Origin: a virus
Reading direction: 5' to 3' (one strand)
DNA: 61,453 nt
IMG/VR virus record: IMGVR_UViG_3300031216_000013
Location: 1-61,453 of that record
Position 1 is the first letter of the stretch. Each line of letters begins with the position of its first letter. This document shows positions 23,806-32,481 of the stretch, piece after piece. The notes under the pieces are model-generated. The model made no database searches, was not told the DNA's origin, and saw only the letters and a list, made by a program, of their open reading frames with translations. The translations under genes and the position numbers were made by a program.

Positions 23806-26053
23806 CCTCTTTCTCCACTCTACGTAACAGCTCTCTAAATGCTGGTTGCTGTAATAATCCCATCAACGTTGTATTTTTCTTACCTTGACCTTCTCCCTCA
23901 ATTTTTGATAGTACCCTAGCAAAATCCTGAGCAGCAGGACTGTCCATTTCAGCCATTTTAGTTGAAACGAAATTAATATTCTCATCACTTTTGAGACTCT
24001 CTAATTTAGCCACTACCTGACGGTCTGGTTTCTGCTTTAAAGGGGTTCCGGCTTCATAACTACCATAATTAGCCTTACCTGCTTCCCTAGCTTTAGCTTG
24101 TCGATGAGGGGCTTGTCTGTTCATTGCAGCTATTGATATTGGTGTTGGGTTTAACTGTTCCACTGCAGCATAGGCTCCTTTCGCTAGTGGACTTTCTAGA
24201 CCAAACTCATCCCCTGCTTCAGCATAATCTGCAGCAAATGTGGCGAGGGGTAGTGCACCTAATGCAACTTTTCCTAGTCCTTTGACTAGTGGGTTTTTAC
24301 CTATTTTACTTGCAAACTTTGCTCCTCTAGTTGCCATTTCTTGAACTTTTGTTGCTGTACTTCTTAAAGATCTCTCAGCAGGGGCAACTGCCATACCTCC
24401 AGTCTTTACCGCAACTAGAGCATCTAACATACTAGCTTTATTTTCTTTAGTTGATTGTAGTATTTTATTTAATTCAGCATCTGTTATTAAGTCCTGTCTA
24501 TTATATCTTTTTAATAAATCCATTAAATCGCTTTTAGCAGTAAGCTCTGCCCCCTCTTCAACACTCATTAGTCCTGCTAATCCCCTGTTAAAGTTGCTAG
24601 ATGTAGTCTTTTGTCTGATCTTAGTACCTTTTCTATTTTCGGTAAAATCGTCAACAGATTCCAAAGGTAAGTCTCTTAGTAAGGACTTACTATCGCTAAT
24701 TGCCCTTGCAGCTTTATTATCCGCATGTTGAGCGTAAGAAGACAGTTCATGCATGACCTCTCTCATTGCTTTTCTAACTTCATCAGATCCTGTTTTTCCA
24801 TACTGCTTGTTTAAGTACTTTCGTAAAGAGTGTAAATCTGACCCTTTTAGTACTTTTTTATTACCAATTCTAGCTTTTAATGTCTTCATAAAAGAATCAA
24901 CCTCTGGTGATAGGTTTTTTGTTTTTATTGAAGAAACTTTTGCTGCTTTTTTTGCTTCCTTATAATCTGAACTTAATTTTTCTAGTCTACTATTAGCTTT
25001 TTTAGTATTACTTCCTATTCTTTTAAATTCATCTTTTTTATCGTAACTTAATTGTTTTTTATCTTTTTTTAATTGTATGTTTTCTTTTTTTAGATCATCA
25101 ACAACCTCTTGGTCTTTTCTGATAAGTTCAAAATCTTCTTTTAGTTGTTCGCTTAGTTTTCTTTTAGCATCTTTTAGTTTATTCTCTTGTTCCTTTATAT
25201 CGAAGATGGCTTCTCTACTTCCACCTGCTCTTTGGTATTCTACTTTTTCATCTCTAAGTTCAGATAAACGATCGTTTATCTCAGCTATCTGTCGATTTTT
25301 AGTTACAGTTAGATCCATTTTTTTTGATTTATTAGCTTCATACTCTCTAATACGATCATCAGTCTCTACTGACTTATTTTCAATATCTCTTAGTTTTTGT
25401 TCATAGAAGTTATTAGCTTTTTCTTTTACTATTGCTTGTTTTTCAAGCTCCACCTGAGCTTTTGTTCTTTTAGTTTCTGCAGACTTTAACCTTCTTTTTC
25501 CTTTTTTAGCTTCTTGAAGTTTTTTCTCGTCAGGCTCAAATAAAGCTCCTCCTGTTTTTTGTTCAAGTTCATCAATTAACTCATCAGTCTTTAACTGTAT
25601 CCCTTGTGCGTCCATTACATTTCCAACATGCTTAGTTGCTGTGTATCCCGTATCTTCAACGTTTTTATTGAATTTAGCAAAATCGTCACCCAGCGTACCC
25701 GGACTAGACTTAATCTCCTTGTACCTATCAACGTTTTGGTATAACGTTTTTACGTCTGAAGAGTCTAACCCACCTAAAGGAAGTCCTCCAATAACTGAAG
25801 CTCCTGCAGCTTTTACGTTCTTTTTAAGACTTTGAACGGGTTTACTGTTAACCACATCACTAACGCCTTGACCTATTAAATCTGCCTCAAGAACACCAAC
25901 ATTAGGACTAGGTAAATTAGATTCGTCTGTTGGAGAATCCGAAAGTTCTCTAAGTTCTATACTTTCAACATCATTTACATCAAAAGATGTAGTTTCATCC
26001 CAACTTGGGGTTTCAATTATTTCTTCAGTGTCGTCCCATTTTGGAGTTTCCAT
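23795..26053 (-). CDS. Large coiled-coil internal virion/ejection protein
   Basis: 752 residues from the ATG at 26053 (GAGGATTAAT upstream; the ATG at 26065 lies before the neighbour's stop). The N-terminus repeats WDxTE/S motifs, the centre (about 180-390) is a long Lys/Glu coiled coil, and the C-terminal third has Ala/Gly helices (GLGKVALGALPLATFAADYAEAG) that could enter a membrane. It follows the lytic transglycosylase and two other large Gln/Ala-rich proteins, the position of T7 gp14-gp16-like ejection proteins. Confidence 0.6.
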   Translation of the reverse strand: METPKWDDTEEIIETPSWDETTSFDVNDVESIELRELSDSPTDESNLPSPNVGVLEADLIGQGVSDVVNSKPVQSLKKNVKAAGASVIGGLPLGGLDSSDVKTLYQNVDRYKEIKSSPGTLGDDFAKFNKNVEDTGYTATKHVGNVMDAQGIQLKTDELIDELEQKTGGALFEPDEKKLQEAKKGKRRLKSAETKRTKAQVELEKQAIVKEKANNFYEQKLRDIENKSVETDDRIREYEANKSKKMDLTVTKNRQIAEINDRLSELRDEKVEYQRAGGSREAIFDIKEQENKLKDAKRKLSEQLKEDFELIRKDQEVVDDLKKENIQLKKDKKQLSYDKKDEFKRIGSNTKKANSRLEKLSSDYKEAKKAAKVSSIKTKNLSPEVDSFMKTLKARIGNKKVLKGSDLHSLRKYLNKQYGKTGSDEVRKAMREVMHELSSYAQHADNKAARAISDSKSLLRDLPLESVDDFTENRKGTKIRQKTTSSNFNRGLAGLMSVEEGAELTAKSDLMDLLKRYNRQDLITDAELNKILQSTKENKASMLDALVAVKTGGMAVAPAERSLRSTATKVQEMATRGAKFASKIGKNPLVKGLGKVALGALPLATFAADYAEAGDEFGLESPLAKGAYAAVEQLNPTPISIAAMNRQAPHRQAKAREAGKANYGSYEAGTPLKQKPDRQVVAKLESLKSDENINFVSTKMAEMDSPAAQDFARVLSKIEGEGQGKKNTTLMGLLQQPAFRELLRRVEKEDES

Positions 26054-26054
26054 A

Positions 26055-27536
26055 TTAATCCTCATACTTTATAAATTCTTTAGTTTCGGCATCAAATAAT
26101 GCAGTCCTTCCGTCTTTTGTTTTTCTTTTTACCGTTACGGGCATTGTTTTTTTTTCGCCTACAACAGAAGCAAAACCTGATAAGGATTTATTTTTTTCAT
26201 AATATTGAGCTTTTTTAGTTTGCATCTTTAAGTTATCTTTTAGTTCTTTTATCTTACCCTGTATCCTTATAGCATTACTTTTATTATCCAACTCGTCATT
26301 CCAAAACTCTCTAGCAGCAGCCTCACGTTCCGCATCAGAAAGCTGTCCACCAAAAAGCTCTTTTAGTGTTTTATTAGCAAAGTTTCTAGCATCATCTCTA
26401 CGCTCAATAGCAAGTCTACTTCTAAACACGTCAGGTATAGGAAATCTAGTTCCTCCGGCTTCTCCAAAGCCTGTATCTGCTGCAACTTCTGCTTGTAACT
26501 TTTCTAACTTTGCGATAGTATTTGATGCATTATTCATACCTGTAGCTGTAAATTTGTTATATTCTTTAGCGTAATCTTTATCTACGGCTTTTTGTCCTTC
26601 AGTTAAGCCTTCTTCCTTCTTTTGTTTTTTATCTAATCTTTTATTTTTAGAAATCAACTCTTTATTTCTTAAATCTAAAGATTCTTTCTGATAAGGAGTC
26701 ATATTAGGGTCTTTCCCTAATCCTTGTAGTTTTGCTATATTGATAGTTTCATTGAGACTAGGAGCTGGTCCTGCATCAAATTGTTGAGCTTTCAAAGCTA
26801 CACTGTTTGGTGAGTATTTGTCAAAAGTAGAAGCTATTGAAGAAAGAGCTGACATATTATCAGCACTTGATTGTCTCTTATTGTATTCTTCTTTTTCTCT
26901 TCGATAGTCCTCTATAAGCTTTTCTATATTATCAGGTTCTTTAGACATTAACCCTCCATCATCATAATCTTTAGCTGATTCTACTTCAACTTTAGGGGCA
27001 CTTCCTAAACCATTAAGTTTATTTTTTAAGTCTTCTAATTTTTTTAATTTATCCATTTCTTTTTCATCCTTTAATGGGATATTATTTAACAAATCTAAAT
27101 ACTCAACTGCTTTTGTACCATATGCATCAGTAGGAACCTCTCCTGTTTTTAGCATTTTAGAAACACCCCCAGCTCCCACTAAATGAGCCGCACCAACAAG
27201 TCCTGACTCTGATACTTTCCTTCCGTTAAAGTCCTTACCTATATAATCAGTAGCACCTTTATTTTTAAGATATTTTCGACTAAGTTTAATATGGTCATCC
27301 ATAGCTTTTTCTTGGATTTCTGGGGAATTTAAAAAGTCTTCTTCTCTCTTTATTCCATCCTTTCCTGTCCAGTTACCTTTTTTATCCTTGTATCCAGTAT
27401 CAACTAGGGCATCTTTACCAAACTGATACTTTCCAATATAGCCTAGAGTGTTCTTGGCTTTGTAATTGTTACTGGATTCTCTTTTAGCTAATATCTCTTT
27501 GTACTTTTGCAATGAAGCGGGGTCTCTTTTCTCCAT
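26055..27536 (-). CDS. Virion lytic transglycosylase / ejection protein
   Basis: 493 residues from the ATG at 27536 (AAGAGGTAAA upstream). The longer frame from 27626 would add a false signal-like leader that overlaps the upstream gene. Residues 15-130: KRESSNNYKAKNTLGYIGKYQFGKDAL contains the catalytic Glu20 followed by the GYIGKYQFG signature of phage transglycosylase domains, and SGLVGAAHLVGAGGV completes the fold. The remaining 360 residues are helical and disordered. It would cut peptidoglycan to let DNA pass during ejection, like T7 gp16. Confidence 0.78.
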   Translation of the reverse strand: MEKRDPASLQKYKEILAKRESSNNYKAKNTLGYIGKYQFGKDALVDTGYKDKKGNWTGKDGIKREEDFLNSPEIQEKAMDDHIKLSRKYLKNKGATDYIGKDFNGRKVSESGLVGAAHLVGAGGVSKMLKTGEVPTDAYGTKAVEYLDLLNNIPLKDEKEMDKLKKLEDLKNKLNGLGSAPKVEVESAKDYDDGGLMSKEPDNIEKLIEDYRREKEEYNKRQSSADNMSALSSIASTFDKYSPNSVALKAQQFDAGPAPSLNETINIAKLQGLGKDPNMTPYQKESLDLRNKELISKNKRLDKKQKKEEGLTEGQKAVDKDYAKEYNKFTATGMNNASNTIAKLEKLQAEVAADTGFGEAGGTRFPIPDVFRSRLAIERRDDARNFANKTLKELFGGQLSDAEREAAAREFWNDELDNKSNAIRIQGKIKELKDNLKMQTKKAQYYEKNKSLSGFASVVGEKKTMPVTVKRKTKDGRTALFDAETKEFIKYED

Positions 27537-27537
27537 T

Positions 27538-29400
27538 TTACCTCTTGCGTTTACTGAGCATAGACATAAGATCACCCATGCCACCTGTAGGTTCTTTAAC
27601 AATTCTTTCATTCGGTAGATCCTCAATTTCTAGCTCACCTCTGGCTACTGCCATAAGATTTTCTTGTTGAGAAGGATTGACTTCTTTCGCACCTTCGTCT
27701 ACCATTGTATCAGTTCTCATCTCACTTTTCAAACGCTTATAATCCATTAACATGTCGTTAATACGATCTTGTTGTTCCATGTTCAGTACCATTTCGCCAT
27801 CATTTATACGATCAGGTAAGTTATCCCCTGAAAAACTATCAGTACCTGAGTCTATAATAGTACCTTCTCCTCCATCATTGTAAGCCATTCCATTAGAAAC
27901 TCCACCGTTATTATACTGATGTCCTTTTTCTATGTTTTTTATGATACTTTTATCCAGCTCATCTATTTGTTTCTTGTACTTATTTGCGTTATAGTAGTCT
28001 TCTCCCATTTGTTGTTTCAATTGAGTCTTACTGTCTATTAACTTCTTTAGGTTATCATCTGAGTATTTAGTCCCCCCATCAGCAGCAATCAATCGTTGAC
28101 TTCCTAAGCCAGATAAAGCTTTAGTATTAACTACAGGCGCATTAGATATGTTCACCTGTCTCGTTTGAGCTTTTGGTTTGTTTGATTGACCTGCAATAGC
28201 TGATAATGCTTCCATATTTAGATCTGATTTACCTTTTGGGGCTTCAGCCGGGTTAGCTTTAGGACTTCTACCGATTAGTTCTTCTAGACCTGACATTAAA
28301 GTTCCTGCTGACTCTGCTGTGCTTCTTGTACCTCTTTCTCCGAACATTGCTTTTTTATACGGATCGTCACCGAACTTCTGATCGTTCATGTAATCGGCTT
28401 CAGCTTGCCTACCGTCCATTTGATCTTTAGAAAGTCCTCCATCAGCAAAATTACCAGAGTTATTACTTTGCATACCTCCACCAACAGCTCCACCAAGTTG
28501 AGCACCAACTGAAGCTCCTTTTGCTCCTGTCCCCGACATTGCACCAATTCCTGCTCCTACTAATGTACCAATCATCCCCCCCGGTCCTTGACTTCTACTA
28601 ACATTCTGGGCAGTCATATTAGCAATAGGTTGAGTTGCATTTACATAAGCACCGGCTTTTTGCATTTCATTGCCAAATTGTTGTTGTTGTAGATTACCTA
28701 AGTTACTGTACATTTGTTGTTGTTGTTGCGACCTTTGGTCCTCTTGTCCTTGTCTAAGATTTAGGTTTTGAGAATTTGTATTTTGTCTGTTCATTGCATT
28801 AAAAGCTGCAATCTGATCTCTAGCTGTTGCTGCTGTTGATTTTTCTCCATACTCCTGTGATCTCATTCCAGTAGATGCATTAGCTACTTGTTGTAAAGCT
28901 GATCTTCTGGAAGCAGCTTGATCCATAGCGAGTCTATCGCCAGCCTCTGCTGCATTTTGTGCCGAATCTTGTGATGATTGTAGCCTAGCAATTAGTTCAG
29001 ATCCTGAACCCCCCACACCACGTTGAGCCATGTCACTAAGTATTGATTTTTGTCTAGCTTGTTCGTTAGAATTTACTTCTCTCTGAAGTGATCTTCTTTG
29101 AGCCATGTCCTCTTCGGTTAACCCTGATTCAGCAGCTTCAGATAACCCTTCAAGAGCCTGCATTTGAGCGTCTTTTAACCTAGGGTCGATTTCGATGTCT
29201 TCTAAAGCAGAGTCTTCTCTATCTATATTTTGATATAGACCCATTAGTCCGGGACGTTCTGCTGCCATAGATCGAATGTAATCTTCCATCTGATTATAGT
29301 CAGGTTCTGCTACGGCTTCTAGTTTTGCTCTAGCTGCTTTCTGTTCAGCTATAGCAGCGTTCATTGCCTGCACTTCAGCTTCATTAGTCTTTTTACCCAT
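27538..29400 (-). CDS. Ejection protein with glycine-zipper segment
   Basis: 620 residues, rich in Gln, Ala, Ser and Gly. The N-terminal 230 residues are helical; the centre has a glycine-zipper stretch (GTLVGAGIGAMSGTGAKGAS, about residue 280) typical of proteins that insert in membranes, as in T7 internal core proteins. Short Gly-Gly motifs (FADGGLS, AYNDGGEG, RINDGEMVLN) recur in the C-terminal half; such DGG motifs are common in phage ejection proteins. It probably forms part of a trans-envelope DNA channel. Confidence 0.62.
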   Translation of the reverse strand: MGKKTNEAEVQAMNAAIAEQKAARAKLEAVAEPDYNQMEDYIRSMAAERPGLMGLYQNIDREDSALEDIEIDPRLKDAQMQALEGLSEAAESGLTEEDMAQRRSLQREVNSNEQARQKSILSDMAQRGVGGSGSELIARLQSSQDSAQNAAEAGDRLAMDQAASRRSALQQVANASTGMRSQEYGEKSTAATARDQIAAFNAMNRQNTNSQNLNLRQGQEDQRSQQQQQMYSNLGNLQQQQFGNEMQKAGAYVNATQPIANMTAQNVSRSQGPGGMIGTLVGAGIGAMSGTGAKGASVGAQLGGAVGGGMQSNNSGNFADGGLSKDQMDGRQAEADYMNDQKFGDDPYKKAMFGERGTRSTAESAGTLMSGLEELIGRSPKANPAEAPKGKSDLNMEALSAIAGQSNKPKAQTRQVNISNAPVVNTKALSGLGSQRLIAADGGTKYSDDNLKKLIDSKTQLKQQMGEDYYNANKYKKQIDELDKSIIKNIEKGHQYNNGGVSNGMAYNDGGEGTIIDSGTDSFSGDNLPDRINDGEMVLNMEQQDRINDMLMDYKRLKSEMRTDTMVDEGAKEVNPSQQENLMAVARGELEIEDLPNERIVKEPTGGMGDLMSMLSKRKR

Positions 29401-29725
29401 TATTTAATTCCTTAACAAAATAGAGAAGTTCTTCATTATTTACTTGCGTGAATCCTGCAGATTCTATACCTTTTTTATTAACTTCCCAATTATTAGTTGT
29501 GGTATCTATTGTTGTTATTACTCTATTACAATTCATTCTTTTTGCTATTTTTATGGTCTGTTCTACTAGTTTTCTTGCGATTCCTGTTTTTCTCTTTTCA
29601 AAACAAACGAACATGTCCCTAAGATATAATGCGTCATCTATTTTTTTATATGTAACAAAAGAGTCCTTATCTTCAAAACAACCAAAACCTTCACGTTCCA
29701 TTATATAATCTGAATACAAACTCAT
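29393..29725 (-). CDS. GNAT-family acetyltransferase
   Basis: 110 residues. LYLRDMFVCFEKRKTGIARKLVEQTIKIAKRMNCNRVITT covers the acetyl-CoA-binding R/K-x-x-G-I/L-A motif, followed by NNWEVNKKGIESAGFTQV with the usual end helix and Gly-Phe turn. It overlaps both ejection-protein genes by 1-8 bases, so it is expressed late with them. The substrate may be a virion or host protein. It is somewhat shorter than typical GNATs (about 140-160). Confidence 0.75.
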   Translation of the reverse strand: MSLYSDYIMEREGFGCFEDKDSFVTYKKIDDALYLRDMFVCFEKRKTGIARKLVEQTIKIAKRMNCNRVITTIDTTTNNWEVNKKGIESAGFTQVNNEELLYFVKELNNG

Positions 29726-32025
29726 TATTGCCCAAGGGTTGTTTTAGCAGCATCACTTTGAACAAACGAACTTTCAGACTCGCCTCTTAGTGCGTTACTA
29801 TTTCCAGCACTAAACATTTCATTGGCAGCTTGTGTTTTTTCTAGTGCAGAAATAACCGCATTTCTTATTCGATCAGCACTAACTGATACTCCATGTCTTC
29901 CATTTTGTCCCACATGGTTCCAATAAACAGCATCTCGTAGGAGACCGATAGCATTTGGATCTCCGTTAACAACGTCCTCTAAATTTACATCAGTGTGGTT
30001 TGTACCTGTAAATCCTTTTTCTACTAATTGTTGGATATTGGATGATATTATACCAACATCGGGATCTTGTTGTTGTAGACTCGATTTTATTTCGTTTCGT
30101 GCTTGGTCTAGATTTTCAAATTGTTGTCCCGATCTTAACTTATCTTTAAATTGCATAACCGAGTTTCTATCGTTATTACTCAGCTCACCTAAAGTCGTAG
30201 TTTGTTCTTGACCCTCACCTCTTAATTGACGAGCCATGATTTCATTTTCATTAAGAAACATTTCCTGATTATCTTTACCTGATAGACGAGCTAGGGCTTG
30301 CGCCCTAGCCACATCTGTCAAGTTAGCTACGTCTTGGATACTATACTGAGTGGGATCATATTCATTTAGTAACGTAGCTGGGTCTAAATTGTATCTTTCT
30401 TCACCTGTAATGCCTAGTATTTCTCTATCTTGAGCTGAGAGTCCTTGACCTGATTGTAATTTATCTTGTAGTTCTTTTATGTAACTACCTTCTCCACTTT
30501 GAACTCTACTTTCTAGATCTTGCTGTAGCGTTTCGTTTGCTGTGTCTAGTCCTTGCTGTAATTCTTTTTGTAAATTCTCAGTTCCAAGTCTTAGTTCATC
30601 TTGACTAATCCTTCCTTGCTCGAAAGCATCTTTCAACATTCTTTGAGTGTTCTGTGCTTGATCTCTTAGACCCTGAACTAACGAAGAACTTGCTTCTTTA
30701 TTTCCACTTAATATCAAATTATCTAGAGTAGCTTGACCTGAAGTATACCCGCCTTGCTGACCAAAGTTTTGTCTTAGTAGGTTTCTTCTTCCTTCACTGG
30801 TATTAGATAGTTCCGCTGAACTAGAAAGTTCATCTGATTCTCGTTGCTGCGTGGTTAAATTAAGTATAGCATCATCAAACCTCTCAACGCCAGTTCTTAG
30901 GTCATTAAATCTCTGAATGTCATCCTGAGTTAATTCTTGAGAAGCATTATCTATCTTTTCCTGAATAGCAGCCATTTCAGTTTGAAGTTGGTTTTTATTT
31001 TGGAATAATCTTTGTTGTTCTTGTGCTCTATTATATTCATCCTGAAGCTGGTCTAACTTGCCCCGCTGTGTTTGATTTTGACCTTGTGCTTCTTGTTGAG
31101 CGTTTAGGCTTTGTCTGTATTGTTGAAAAGAGTCTAAACGTCCAGTCAAAGTATTCAGTTCATCTATTAGTCCCGGATTACCTGTCCCTAGTTGTAGTTG
31201 TTCGTTTATTTGATTAACTCTAGTCTGATCTTGCTGTAAACTCTGATCTACAGCTTGAATCATGTTTTGATCTCCAGAAGCAAGTCCTTGTTGAACTTGT
31301 TCATTGTCGAAGTAAGTAGGGGTCACTCTTACGCCTTCTTGAAATCTATTATATGTCATTTGCTCACCAGACTGTACTGGTTGATTTAACTGTTGTCCAA
31401 AGTTCTGCGCCTGTTGATTAAAGTTTTGTTGTGCTTGATTGTAAGCCTGTTGTGATTGATCGTAAGCTATTTGTTCTGTAGCTTGGTTTTGTTTATTTTG
31501 ATTTATATTTGCTGTTTGGTCTGTAAGATTGGGATTAAACTGATCATACCTCTGTTGTGTATCCGACTGTTGTTGCTGTAACATAGGGGTACTTTCTTGA
31601 ATTTGAGCTTGTTGTATCGTTTGTTGACCAAAGTTCTGAGCCCCTTGTATCCTATTGCGGTTAGACTCGACCCTAGACATGAAATCGTTCTTTTGTTTAC
31701 TTATTGCATTTTGAACGTTCTGGTTTTGCATTCCTGTATTTTTTTGAATGTTCTGGGACATATTCTGAGCCCCAGCTTTGTTTTGATTAATATACTTTTG
31801 GATATTAGTGAACATACCTGAAGAGGCTTTCTTAGAAGCTCCTGAGGGTGCCTTGGGGGCAGTCTGGGTGTTAGTGTTACCGACAGTAGCACTTTGTGCC
31901 CCAGACACGTTTAAATCTTGATTCTGAGCTTGTGGTTGATTGTTTTGTTGGGTAGCGTTAGACTGAGGGGCAAGTATATCCATGCCCGACTCTTCGTTGT
32001 CGTCCTCTTTTGGTATGTAAGCCAT
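29725..32025 (-). CDS. Gln/Asn-rich coiled-coil ejection protein
   Basis: 766 residues. The first 220 residues are extremely Gln/Asn-rich (many NQAQQ-type runs); the middle is coiled coil; the end is more ordered (GDPNAIGLLRDAVYWNHVGQNG). GAGG with good spacing precedes the ATG. A late-type promoter element lies about 26 bases upstream. Its position at the head of the ejection block suggests an internal core or ejection protein. Confidence 0.6.
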   Translation of the reverse strand: MAYIPKEDDNEESGMDILAPQSNATQQNNQPQAQNQDLNVSGAQSATVGNTNTQTAPKAPSGASKKASSGMFTNIQKYINQNKAGAQNMSQNIQKNTGMQNQNVQNAISKQKNDFMSRVESNRNRIQGAQNFGQQTIQQAQIQESTPMLQQQQSDTQQRYDQFNPNLTDQTANINQNKQNQATEQIAYDQSQQAYNQAQQNFNQQAQNFGQQLNQPVQSGEQMTYNRFQEGVRVTPTYFDNEQVQQGLASGDQNMIQAVDQSLQQDQTRVNQINEQLQLGTGNPGLIDELNTLTGRLDSFQQYRQSLNAQQEAQGQNQTQRGKLDQLQDEYNRAQEQQRLFQNKNQLQTEMAAIQEKIDNASQELTQDDIQRFNDLRTGVERFDDAILNLTTQQRESDELSSSAELSNTSEGRRNLLRQNFGQQGGYTSGQATLDNLILSGNKEASSSLVQGLRDQAQNTQRMLKDAFEQGRISQDELRLGTENLQKELQQGLDTANETLQQDLESRVQSGEGSYIKELQDKLQSGQGLSAQDREILGITGEERYNLDPATLLNEYDPTQYSIQDVANLTDVARAQALARLSGKDNQEMFLNENEIMARQLRGEGQEQTTTLGELSNNDRNSVMQFKDKLRSGQQFENLDQARNEIKSSLQQQDPDVGIISSNIQQLVEKGFTGTNHTDVNLEDVVNGDPNAIGLLRDAVYWNHVGQNGRHGVSVSADRIRNAVISALEKTQAANEMFSAGNSNALRGESESSFVQSDAAKTTLGQ

Positions 32026-32043
32026 TTAATCCTCGTATAATAT

Positions 32044-32063
32044 CCTATATCTAGTTGTTATTT
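32044..32063 (-). promoter_or_regulatory. Late promoter element before the ejection genes
   Basis: The minus strand reads AATAACAACTAGATATAGG, sharing 16 identical bases (AACAACTAGATATAGG) with the copy before the first late gene at 58286. Core CTAGTTGTTA on the plus strand at 32051-32060. The likely start at AGG leaves a leader of about 20 bases before the ejection protein. Confidence 0.75.
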
Positions 32064-32067
32064 CAAC

Positions 32068-32481
32068 CTAGTATATGACTTCACATAACAGTTGAAAGCG
32101 GTTAGAAGCAGGTAAACCTGTAATTTTATTGACTTTATATAGTGAATTGCCCGTAGGTTCAAACGAAATGAAAGGTGAAGCATTAGGGAATACCGCCCTA
32201 TTCGTAAGATTTTGAGCACTTAAAACAACAATACCTCTAATAGTATTTCCGGTTTCAGTTCTGAAAGTTATTGGATTTATTGAGTTTCCAGATCCATCTA
32301 ATGTCACGTCTATCGTTATTAACTCTCTATTTATGTTGTCGTAGTCCAACCTACCATTAACAGTATCAACGGTCTGTGTCATAAAGTAATTAAATATTTC
32401 AGCAAACTTAGCTACTAACTCACGATCCTCTTCTTCAAAATCTTCTATCCTAAGTCTTTGCACATTTGATAGTCTAGTCAT
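32068..32481 (-). CDS. Hypothetical virion protein
   Basis: 137 residues, helical N-terminus (LRIEDFEEEDRELVAKFAEIFNYF) then a beta-rich domain (GIVVLSAQNLTNRAVFPN...SFEPTGNSLYKVNKI). It is coupled to the nozzle gene by a TAATG junction. In podoviruses a small protein often sits beside the tail genes; it is probably a minor structural or assembly protein. Confidence 0.55.
   Translation of the reverse strand: MTRLSNVQRLRIEDFEEEDRELVAKFAEIFNYFMTQTVDTVNGRLDYDNINRELITIDVTLDGSGNSINPITFRTETGNTIRGIVVLSAQNLTNRAVFPNASPFISFEPTGNSLYKVNKITGLPASNRFQLLCEVIY

Noticed and set aside
25077-25406. Long plus-strand frames antisense to the late genes (for example 25077-25406, 33790-34137, 43764-44078)
   Set aside because: They are Ser/Phe/Leu-rich mirror frames of coiled-coil or beta-rich genes, without ribosome sites or promoters.
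27537-27626. A signal-peptide-like leader for the lytic transglycosylase
   Set aside because: It is produced only by reading the end of the upstream gene in another frame; the ATG at 27536 with AAGAGGTAAA is the natural start.
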